A stretch of DNA of 26,053 bases, from NCBI GenBank assembly GCA_035633255.1, contig DASQFD010000051.1, positions 1 to 26,053 of the forward strand, written 5' to 3'. Made by a program: the position numbers and the translations under genes. The DNA comes from DASQFD01 sp035633255. GTDB lineage: Bacteria > Actinomycetota > Actinomycetes > Actinomycetales > Dermatophilaceae. Below, one piece after another: positions 1-6,555 of this stretch (positions within the stretch are counted from its first letter, which is position 1; each line of letters starts with the position of its first letter). The notes below the pieces were generated by a model. The model was not told where the DNA came from. It saw only the letters and a list, made by a program, of their open reading frames with translations, and made no database searches.

Positions 1-105
1 AAGGCGATCAGACCGTCCGGCGTGAAGGGTCCACGTTCCCGGCCCGGCAGTCTCGCCCAGCCCACCGAAGACCGTCCGTGGCGCGCGGCGCAGAGCCTCG
101 AATGA
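1..105. other. Left edge, no gene recognised
   Basis: I recognise no gene between the window edge and the stop of the truncated HTH gene. A minus-strand frame is open here but its residues match nothing I know. It may be the decayed 3' part of the HTH gene or sequence brought in by a rearrangement. No copy of the tRNA-Pro 3' end, which would mark the other attachment site, is present. Confidence 0.4.
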
Positions 106-357
106 TCAAGCCGCACGTGGCAGTGAAATGGATAACCCACTTCGATAGAACCGGTCCGGGCACTGGTGACCGTTCTCCCAGCGCGAGATTGCCACCTTCA
201 GCGACTCGCGGTTCGCTACCGTCACGCCGCGACGATGAGCTGCAGTTTCCAGTGCGAGGACCAGCCGAGTCTGCGACCACTCCCGAGCACGGCGCAGCTC
301 GCGCAGTGCTGGCACAGGCTGCTGGGAGGTGCCCACGGGTGGGTCGATGTCCCTCAT
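106..357 (-). pseudogene. Truncated XRE-type helix-turn-helix regulator
   Basis: The 83-residue product has the N-terminal half of an actinobacterial helix-turn-helix regulator: LRELRRAREWSQTRL, then ESLKVAISRWENG and PDRFYR. This arrangement is common in Streptomyces and Pseudonocardia XRE-like proteins, which normally continue after FYR into a much longer effector or TPR region. Here the frame runs on only for SGLSISLPRAA and stops, so about 70 residues of recognisable domain remain. A GAGG ribosome-binding site lies about five bases before the ATG at 357. The gene is divergent from the transfer operon, where such elements often carry their transcriptional repressor. It is probably a remnant cut by a deletion or rearrangement near position 140. 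A short functional DNA-binding protein cannot be excluded. Confidence 0.5.
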
Positions 358-511
358 ACCCTCAAGAGTGACCCGGACCTGCTTTGTGCGCCAGCCGATA
401 GCAGGTGTGGCGCTAATACTCGCTAACCCCCGTCATCTGTCGCGTCCGCACGCGCGGCGGTCTCCTGATTTCGAGATCACGAGCAGCGTGGTCCGGGACG
501 AGGAGAGCGAG
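358..511. promoter_or_regulatory. Divergent intergenic region with likely promoter of the transfer operon
   Basis: This 154-base gap separates the minus-strand HTH gene from the plus-strand operon and is noticeably richer in A+T than its surroundings. A −10-like TAATAC occurs at 414–419. A TTTGTG-like element near 383–388 is too far upstream for a standard −35. AGGAG at 501–505, six bases before the ATG at 512, is a good ribosome-binding site. A promoter here is expected from the layout, but its exact position is uncertain. Confidence 0.35.
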
Positions 512-898
512 ATGCCGAGTTACGCGGTGGAGAGCAAGCGTCACGCGATGTCCACGACGGGGATCGTGGAGCCGGTGATGGAGTGGGTGGAGGTGAACGG
601 GAAGCGCCGGCCGGGTGAGGTGCAGGAGCGGGACGCGGACACGGGGATGCCGTTGTGGCAGGTGGAGGTGATCTACAAGTCGGAGTCGTGGGGTCGTGAG
701 GTGACCGCGACGGCGATGGTGACGGTGGGCGCGATCGACAGGCCGACGCCGGGTGAGTTCGAGCGGGTCACGTTCACCGGGCTGCGGGTGTCGGTGTCGA
801 CGAACAAGGCCGGCGGGCTGTCGGAGCGCTGGTCCGCCGAGGCCATCGAGTCGGGCCGCCGGGCAGCCTCGGGGCCGTCCGGGTCGGCGGCGGCGTGA
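512..898 (+). CDS. Small conserved-type element protein, function unknown (first gene of the transfer operon)
   Basis: This 128-residue protein has no domain I can name with confidence. The start at ATG 512 is chosen because AGGAG lies six bases upstream; the frame stays open further upstream without a comparable site. The middle holds GKRRPGEVQERDADTG, then WQVEVIYKSES and alternating hydrophobic stretches such as VTATAMVTV, suggesting a mostly beta fold. The tail is Ala/Ser/Gly-rich. Proteins with a similar sketch (a phrase like ERDADTGMPLW followed by beta strands) sit directly upstream of the FtsK-like gene in other actinomycete elements. A single-strand DNA-binding or transfer accessory role is possible but is only inference from position. 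Its stop overlaps the next ATG by one base. Confidence 0.7.
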   Translation: MPSYAVESKRHAMSTTGIVEPVMEWVEVNGKRRPGEVQERDADTGMPLWQVEVIYKSESWGREVTATAMVTVGAIDRPTPGEFERVTFTGLRVSVSTNKAGGLSERWSAEAIESGRRAASGPSGSAAA

Positions 899-1164
899 TG
901 GGCGCGCACGTGGATCTGGACCGTGCGGCGCGGGCGCTGGGCGTGTCCAGCGACGACGGGATCGCCGACGCGGTGCAGTCGTTTCAGGCGCGGGCGGACG
1001 TGGCCGGTGACGAGCTGGGGTCGCTGCGGCAGGCGCTGCGCGGTGGGGTGTGCCCGGAGGCGGAGGACGCCCTGGACCGGGCCTTAGCCGCGGTGGTGGA
1101 CGCCGAGCGGGCGTTGAACGTCGTTCGCCAGGCCGCCGAGGACCACGCGCGGGGTGAGCGGTGA
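898..1164 (+). CDS. Small alpha-helical element protein, function unknown
   Basis: An 88-residue acidic protein rich in Ala, Asp, Glu and Arg, predicted by eye to be almost wholly helical, with repeated DRAARAL / DRALAAV / AERALNVV helices that could form a short coiled coil. I recognise no family. The chosen ATG at 898 overlaps the previous stop (TGATG), and a GTG at 895 is an alternative. Its own TGA overlaps the next gene's ATG in the same way. It is therefore translated between a putative DNA-binding accessory protein and the FtsK-like translocase, and a structural or regulatory role in transfer is the most reasonable guess. Confidence 0.6.
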   Translation: MGAHVDLDRAARALGVSSDDGIADAVQSFQARADVAGDELGSLRQALRGGVCPEAEDALDRALAAVVDAERALNVVRQAAEDHARGER

Positions 1165-2789
1165 TGCCCGCCGCCCGGGAGAGCGGTCCGGTGGGGTGGC
1201 TGGCCGTCAGGGCGGCCAGCCTGCTCGCGGCGCGGGTGGTGCGGGTCGCGGTGGAGACGGCCCGGGAGGCGTGGTGGGTCATCCGCTGCCTGCCCCACCT
1301 CGCGGTCGCGGTGCTCGTGCTGCTCGTCGCGTTGGTGTGGGCCGGGCAGTGGGTCACCACGGCGGGTATCGCAGCCGGGGCGGCCGGGCTGCTGTCGTGG
1401 CCGTCGTGGGACCGGGCTTCGTGGCTGGACGTCACGGATCGGGCCCGTACGCGGCACCACCGGCGCCGCTGGGAGGTCATCGCCGCAGCGGTGGGGCTGC
1501 TCGCCTACCCCCGCGTGCACGACGTCGGCATGCTGGCCCGGCCGGGGGTGCCGCCGCGGCTGCTCCGCGGCTCGACGACGCGGGGCGGGGTGGCGACGCT
1601 GCGGCTGCGGTACGCGCCAGGGCAGACGATCGACGACCTCGAACGTGCCGCCCCGGCCCTGGCGGCGCTGCTGGGTGGGCACTCGGTGCGGGTCGCGGCG
1701 GAGTCCCCGACGCGGGCGACGGTGACGCTCACGGTCCGGGACCAGCTGCGCCACGTCTGTGCTACCCCGCTCCCGGCCATGCGTGCAGTCACGGGGCGGC
1801 ACCCGCTGGCCGCAGTCGAGGTCGGCCGGGTGATGACCGGGGACCCGTGGCTGCTCGACGCGCGGGTGCACACCCTGGTCGCCGGGGCGACCGGGGCCGG
1901 GAAGGCGTCGGTGATGTGGTCGCTCCTCCTCGCGCTGGCGCCGGCGGTGCGGGCCGGGACGGTGCGCCTGGTCGGGGTCGACCTCAAACGCGGGATGGAA
2001 CTCACCCACGCCGCCGACCTGTTCTCGGCCCTCGCGACGACCCCCGAACAGGCCGTGGCCGTCCTCGAGCGGGAAGCGGCGCTCATGGACGCCCGCGCCG
2101 CCTCGATGGCCGGGCAGGTCCGCGCCCACACGCCCACGGCCGCGGACCCGCACGTGCTCGTCGTCGTCGACGAGCTCGCCGCGCTGACCTCGTACCTGAC
2201 CGATCGGGACCTCACCCGCCGGGCGGACACCGCGCTGCGGGTCCTGCTGTCCCAGGGGCGCGCGCCGGGGTGGACGGTCGCGGCGTGGGTGCAGGACCCC
2301 CGCAAGGACTCCGTTCCCATGCGGAACCTGTTCCCGCAGATGATCGGCCTCCGCCTGAACGACGCGTGGGAGACCGAGATGGTCCTCGGCGAGGGCCGCG
2401 CAAAGGTCGCCCCCTGCCACCGGATCAGCCAGAACGTCCCCGGCACCGGGTACGCCATCGAGGAGACCGGTCACACCGTCAAGGTGCGGGCGCACTACGC
2501 CGACGACGACCTCATCCACGACGTCGCTGCCCGCTACGCCACCCCGCACCGGCTCCCCGACCCCGACCTGACTCCGCCCGACGACGCGATCAGCGACCAG
2601 CGCAGGGACGACCGAGGCGGGCTGCACCTCGTCGACGACCCCGCCACGGTGAGGGTGGATAGGTCACCGTCACCGCCAGCAGCGCCTCCCATGGAACGGG
2701 CACGACCACCGCGCAAGCCGCGGCCCCCGCGCGGGTCCCGCCGGCCCGCGGCGCTCGTCGACGGCGGCCTCGAAAGCGAACGGTCGTGA
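1164..2789 (+). CDS. FtsK/SpoIIIE-type DNA translocase (conjugal transfer protein of an integrative element)
   Basis: The 541-residue protein is the expected transfer ATPase of a pSAM2-like element. This family moves double-stranded plasmid DNA between hyphae or cells as a membrane-anchored hexamer. Two hydrophobic segments near residues 44–64 and 65–79 anchor the N-terminus. Walker A is GATGAGKA at 241–248 followed by Ser249, and Walker B is VLVVVDEL at 331–338. The Ala after the Walker A lysine is unusual against the general GK[ST] pattern, but related actinomycete Tra proteins also lack Ser/Thr there, usually with Gly-Ser. SQGRAPGWTVAAWVQDP and the following MRNLFPQMIGLR match the motor's C-terminal half. 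The tail is Pro/Arg-rich and low-complexity. ATG 1164 overlaps the previous stop by one base. Confidence 0.9.
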   Translation: MPAARESGPVGWLAVRAASLLAARVVRVAVETAREAWWVIRCLPHLAVAVLVLLVALVWAGQWVTTAGIAAGAAGLLSWPSWDRASWLDVTDRARTRHHRRRWEVIAAAVGLLAYPRVHDVGMLARPGVPPRLLRGSTTRGGVATLRLRYAPGQTIDDLERAAPALAALLGGHSVRVAAESPTRATVTLTVRDQLRHVCATPLPAMRAVTGRHPLAAVEVGRVMTGDPWLLDARVHTLVAGATGAGKASVMWSLLLALAPAVRAGTVRLVGVDLKRGMELTHAADLFSALATTPEQAVAVLEREAALMDARAASMAGQVRAHTPTAADPHVLVVVDELAALTSYLTDRDLTRRADTALRVLLSQGRAPGWTVAAWVQDPRKDSVPMRNLFPQMIGLRLNDAWETEMVLGEGRAKVAPCHRISQNVPGTGYAIEETGHTVKVRAHYADDDLIHDVAARYATPHRLPDPDLTPPDDAISDQRRDDRGGLHLVDDPATVRVDRSPSPPAAPPMERARPPRKPRPPRGSRRPAALVDGGLESERS

Positions 2790-3220
2790 ACCGCTACCAG
2801 CCGGTGTCAACGCCGCCGGGGAGCGAGCCGGGGAGCCGGACCGCGCAACGGCCCTTCGGGCGCCCATTGGCCTACGTCCGGACCTCCGCTGCCACGGTGG
2901 ACGAGCTCGACGGGACCCGCTGGCGCGAACAGGGCTCGTGCGCCGGCCACCCCCGCGGCGGCTGGTTCGAGGACACCCGCACCCCTGCCGCCCACACGGC
3001 ACGCCGGATATGTGCGCGGTGCCCAGTCCGCCGCCGCTGCCTCGCCGCTTCGCTGCTGTACGGGGAGGAGTACGGCATCTGGGGCGGGCTGGACCCCGAG
3101 CAGCGCGAACTGCTGCACGCCCGCCTCCGCGACGGCAAACCGCTGCGCGCGGTCGTCGACGACGCGGTGCCGCCGGCCCTGGTGCACCTGCCCCGGCCGC
3201 TCGGCGGTGACGCCGCATGA
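2786..3220 (+). CDS. WhiB-like iron-sulfur transcriptional regulator
   Basis: The 144-residue product has the WhiB hallmark of four cysteines at 52, 76, 79 and 85 (spacing C-X23-C-X2-C-X5-C, within ICARCPVRRRC), which in this family bind a 4Fe-4S cluster. The GIWGG turn at 97–101 and the basic segment after it complete the fold. WhiB proteins act with the primary sigma factor or bind AT-rich DNA and occur only in Actinobacteria and their phages and mobile elements. The first 40 or so residues are an unconserved Pro/Ser-rich extension, so a later start is possible, but GTG 2786 overlaps the preceding stop (GTGA), favouring coupled translation. It sits between the transfer ATPase and the replication gene, so it may control element transfer or host genes. 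Confidence 0.9.
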   Translation: MNRYQPVSTPPGSEPGSRTAQRPFGRPLAYVRTSAATVDELDGTRWREQGSCAGHPRGGWFEDTRTPAAHTARRICARCPVRRRCLAASLLYGEEYGIWGGLDPEQRELLHARLRDGKPLRAVVDDAVPPALVHLPRPLGGDAA

Positions 3221-4867
3221 CCGCCGCCGCGCCGACCTACTCCGCCCTGGCCCCCGCTGACTGCCCGCCGGGGGCCGAAACGACCTACCTGCCGGGCACC
3301 GATGTCGTCCGCGCCGGCGCGGAAGCGGTCGGGGTGTGCGTGCGACCGGTGCTGCGCCGGGTCACCGACACCCTCACCGGCGAGACCACGACCGTGCCGA
3401 TTCCCTGCGGATCGACCCGCGCCTCCAAGTGCCCGACCTGCGCCGACAAGGCCCGCCGACTCCGGATCCACCAGTGCCGCGAGGGCTGGCACCTCACCGA
3501 GGATGCCACCCGGACCCCCGGCCTCGGTGAGGACCCGGTCGAGGACGAGGTCGATGAGGACCAGGACGACACCGACCACGGCGAGCAGGGTACCGGCCGC
3601 CGGGTCCGCTCGACCCGCCGCCGCAGCGACGTCCCCGATCTGCCGTGGGTGCCGATGGCCGACACCACTCTCGGCCGCATCTACACCGACCCCCGCACCG
3701 GCCGGACCTACCGGCCGTCGATGTTCCTCACCCTCACCCTGCCCTCCTACGGCCCGATCGTGCCCGGGGCCGGGGTGCCCCGCCGGCCACGCAACTACGA
3801 CTACCGCCGGGCCGCGTTGGACGCGATGCACTTCCCCCGCCTAGTGGACCGGTTCTGGCAGAACCTGCGCCGCGTTGCCGGCTACCGGGTGCAGTACTTC
3901 TCCGCCGTCGAAGGACAACGCCGCCTCGCCCCGCACCTGCACGCCGCTGTCCGCGGGACCATCCCCCGCGCCACTATCCGCGCGGTCGCCGCCGCGACCA
4001 CCGCCGCGATCTGGTGGCCACCCGCCGACGACGTGGTCTACGACGACCCCGCCATCGACGCGGGCCACGGTCCCGTGTGGGACGCCGCCAACAAGTGCTA
4101 CCTCGACCCCACCACCGGGGTGCCGCTCCGGTCGTGGGACCAGGCCCTCGACGACCTCGACGCCGAGCCGCACGCCGCACCGATGCACACCCTGCGCTTC
4201 GGGGACCAGGTCGACGTCAAGGGAATACTCGGCGGCACCGAGGACTCCGACCGGGCCGTGCGGTACCTGTGCAAGTACCTCACCAAGGCCGTCGCCACCA
4301 CCTACACCGACCAAGCCGAGGACCCCAACGCCTGGGCCGTGACCGAACGCCAGGCGCACGTCGACCGCCTCCACGCCTGGACCCGGATTCTGCCGTGCTC
4401 TCCGCGCTGCGGGAACTGGCTCCGCTACGGCATCACCCCGAAGGACCCCGGCCCCGGCCTGGTCCCCGGCCGCTGCCCCGCCCCCGGCCACAACCGGGAG
4501 AACGCCGGCCTTGGCGGGCGGCGCTGCCTGGTCTCCCGACAGTGGTCCGGCAAGACCCTCACCCCAACACCGCGCCGACCGCGCCGCTGTCGTCCGGGAA
4601 GTCCTCACCGCCGCCGGCTACGAACCCGAGCACGCCGACCCGCTCGCCGCTGCCACCCTCATCGACGGATCACCCCGCTACCTCTGGTCCGACACGGACC
4701 CGGCGGAACGCCACTACGCCGCCGTCATCACCGCCAGCATCCGCCAGGCCCGGCTCTGGCGCGAACAGTACGACAGGGCCAAGGCGCTCACCCAACAGCG
4801 CGGGTCACCACCCGCGGGCCCTGTGCACTGCCGTTCGGCAAGACCTATCCACAACGACGCGGCCTGA
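3217..4867 (+). pseudogene. Rolling-circle replication initiator (RepSA-like), broken by a +1 frameshift
   Basis: This is the replication initiator of the element. Cys-rich segments occur at both ends of the catalytic part (CGSTRASKCPTC; CSPRCGNW). The HUH metal-binding motif is H240-L-H242 within RLAPHLHAAVRG, and the likely nicking-tyrosine region is RYLCKYLTK at 349–357. An acidic insert (EDEVDEDQDD) lies near residues 108–122. The start ATG 3217 overlaps the WhiB stop. At about residue 449 the frame leaves the family sequence: SGKTLT is followed by Arg/Pro-rich nonsense ending at 4899. The proper continuation, HRADRAAVVREVLTAAGY to HNDAA, lies in the next frame and ends at 4867. Removing one C from the run at 4562–4565 restores a single 549-residue protein. 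The cause is mutation, slippage or a sequencing error. The HUH and Tyr motifs lie before the break. Confidence 0.85.
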
Positions 4868-4880
4868 TCGGAGAAGGACC

Positions 4881-5072
4881 ATGGATGAGCCCGAGCTGAT
4901 GACGACTGACGAGGTGGCCGCGCACTTCCGGGTCAACCCGTCCACGATTCGTCGGTGGCGACTCGACGGTGTTGGTCCGCGGTATGTGAAAGTCGGCAGC
5001 GTCTACCGCTATCCACGCTCGCTCCTGTCGGAGTGGATCACAGCGCAGGTTGGCGGCAGGCTCGCCTCATGA
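4881..5072 (+). CDS. xis: Excisionase (MerR-like helix-turn-helix DNA-binding protein)
   Basis: A 63-residue protein with a complete winged-helix excisionase pattern: MTTDEVAAHFRVNPSTIRRW (recognition helix), a GVGPRYVKVGS wing and YPRSLLSEW. In such elements Xis bends the attachment-site DNA and pushes the integrase towards excision, which must precede replication and transfer. Start ATG 4881 follows GAGAAGGA at 4871–4878. It lies 14 bases after the restored rep stop, and its own stop overlaps the integrase ATG (ATGA), coupling the two as is usual in AICEs. The residues expected for DNA contact look intact. Confidence 0.9.
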   Translation: MDEPELMTTDEVAAHFRVNPSTIRRWRLDGVGPRYVKVGSVYRYPRSLLSEWITAQVGGRLAS

Positions 5073-6292
5073 CCAGACGAGTGCCGCCGCTCGGTGCGCG
5101 CGTGCATGGCGACGTGCGGACGCGCAACGGCAAGCGAGGCGTGCGATTCATGGCTCGGGCTCGCTGGACGAACCCGCACACGGGCCGTCGCGAGGAGGTG
5201 AACGCGACGTTCGACACGGTCGACGAGGCGGAAGCCTGGTTGGACGCCCAGAGCGAGCAGGCGGCAACCGGCGTCGACCGCGGACAGACGCTCAGCGAGT
5301 ACGTCCACGCGATTGGCAACAGGTGGACCCGCACGATCGACCCGACCTCGACGCTGGACCCCTACTCCGCCGGTCTCCGACGGCGCGTCCTGCCGGCTCT
5401 CGGACACCTCCCGGTCGGGATGCTGACCGCGGGTCTCATCGACCGCGCCATCGATCGGTGGGAGGGCGAGTCCGGCACATCGACGGTCAAGAACACTGTT
5501 GCGGCCCTGGTGCTGGTCCTCGACGAGGCAGTGCGCGACGGGCTGCTGTCGAGGAACCCTGCCAAGGACCGCGCGCGGCGCAAGAGCGTGGGTCGCTCTC
5601 CGGACCTGATCGAGACACCGAACCCGCGGGACCTCGCTCTGCCCGACGTCGCCACCCTCGACCGCCTGGTCTCCGCGGCCATCATCGCCGGCGGGCACCG
5701 GTGTTGGGGCGACATGGTGACGCTGCTCGCGACGACCGCGATGCGGATCAGCGAGGTGTCCGGGCTGACGGTGGACGACGTCGACCTAGCGCGGGGGCTG
5801 GTCCACGTTCGCCGGCAGACGTACCCAGGTCGTGGTGGCCTGGTGACGAAGACGACGAAGGGGCGACGGCGGCGCGTCGTGCCAATCATCGACCAGCTGC
5901 GTCCCACGCTGGAACGGCTGACCACGGACGCCCCGCCAGGCGGCCGACTCGTCACCGGACCTCGAGGCGGGGTAATCACCACGGCAACCCTCCGGGACGC
6001 AACGAGCTGGGACGAGGTGGTCACCCGTCTCGGGCTGGCCGGTTTGGTTCGTCACGGTCTGCGCCACACCGCGCTCACGTGGATGGCCGACAGTGGCGTG
6101 CCGCTGCACGTGCTCCAGCGCGTCGCCGGACACCAGGACCCGGCGGTGACTGCCCGCTACTTGCACCCCGACACCCGTTCACTGATCGACGCGGGAACCG
6201 CATTCTCGACGTGGTGGGGGCAGAGTGGGGGCAACTCTTCTGTGCTCGCCGACGAGCCTGCGGCCCTCGCCGTGAACGAGAACCGGCCCTGA
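5069..6292 (+). CDS. int: Tyrosine-recombinase integrase of the element
   Basis: The 407-residue integrase has an N-terminal arm-binding region with GKRGVRFMARARW and DEAEAWLDAQ, a core-binding SAM-like domain (about 72–170) and the catalytic domain. Catalytic residues visible are R226 (MRISEVSGL), H329 and R332 (HGLRHT), H355 (AGHQDP) and the nucleophile Y364 (ARYLHPD); Lys264 in KGRRRR is the likely beta-hairpin lysine. All are present, so it should be active. The start ATG 5069 is chosen for its ATGA overlap with xis and a sensible N-terminus. The gene points at the 3' end of tRNA-Pro, whose CCA end is 26 bases past the stop, the standard geometry for integration into a tRNA gene. The last 25 or so residues are an unconserved tail. 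Confidence 0.95.
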   Translation: MTRRVPPLGARVHGDVRTRNGKRGVRFMARARWTNPHTGRREEVNATFDTVDEAEAWLDAQSEQAATGVDRGQTLSEYVHAIGNRWTRTIDPTSTLDPYSAGLRRRVLPALGHLPVGMLTAGLIDRAIDRWEGESGTSTVKNTVAALVLVLDEAVRDGLLSRNPAKDRARRKSVGRSPDLIETPNPRDLALPDVATLDRLVSAAIIAGGHRCWGDMVTLLATTAMRISEVSGLTVDDVDLARGLVHVRRQTYPGRGGLVTKTTKGRRRRVVPIIDQLRPTLERLTTDAPPGGRLVTGPRGGVITTATLRDATSWDEVVTRLGLAGLVRHGLRHTALTWMADSGVPLHVLQRVAGHQDPAVTARYLHPDTRSLIDAGTAFSTWWGQSGGNSSVLADEPAALAVNENRP

Positions 6293-6318
6293 CCTGCGAA
6301 CTTAGATCAGGGCCGGGT

Positions 6319-6319
<1 letters not shown>
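6281..6319. terminator. Long inverted repeat between int and tRNA-Pro, probable bidirectional terminator
   Basis: CCGGCCCTGA at 6283–6292 pairs perfectly with TCAGGGCCGG at 6307–6316, extended through a one-base bulge by AA/TT, with a 14-base loop. The left arm contains the integrase stop codon and the right arm ends in the tRNA CCA positions. It can form a hairpin in transcripts of either strand. The AA/TT flanks are short, so U-tract support is weak. It could instead be a site for recombination proteins. Confidence 0.5.
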
Positions 6320-6395
<76 letters not shown>

Positions 6396-6555
6396 TGGCT
6401 GCTCCCTCGCGGAAGCGACGAAACCTTATCGCACGGCCGCGCCGGCGGCCGAATCGCGGTGCGGCCCCCCCGGCACCCCCCGTGGGCCCCCGGCACCCCG
6501 ATGGGCACCCGGGCACCCCCGTGGGCACCCGGCATACCGGCCCGTGGCGCTGCGC
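6396..6555. other. Intergenic region between tRNA-Pro and der, containing a 20-bp tandem repeat
   Basis: This 160-base gap carries the tRNA promoter region (a weak GATAAG −10-like box on the minus strand at about 6425–6430, with no clear −35), a three-unit tandem repeat, and one copy of the CGGCATAC octamer at 6530–6537. I see no gene in it. Confidence 0.5.
6471..6530. repeat. Three tandem 20-bp C-rich repeats downstream of der
   Basis: Units at 6471–6490, 6491–6510 and 6511–6530 share the pattern sGGCACCCC followed by xTGGGCxCC. A possible fourth, decayed unit follows at 6531–6550 and includes the CGGCATAC octamer. The array lies between the der stop and the tRNA. It is not an obvious hairpin terminator. 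Confidence 0.75.

Noticed and set aside
1..140. Left attachment site of the element
   Set aside because: No stretch matches the 3' half of tRNA-Pro, so the left boundary must lie outside the window.
4570..4899. C-terminal Arg/Pro-rich end of Rep in the original frame as genuine protein
   Set aside because: The adjacent frame continues the family-like sequence and gives normal amino-acid composition, so this part is out of frame.
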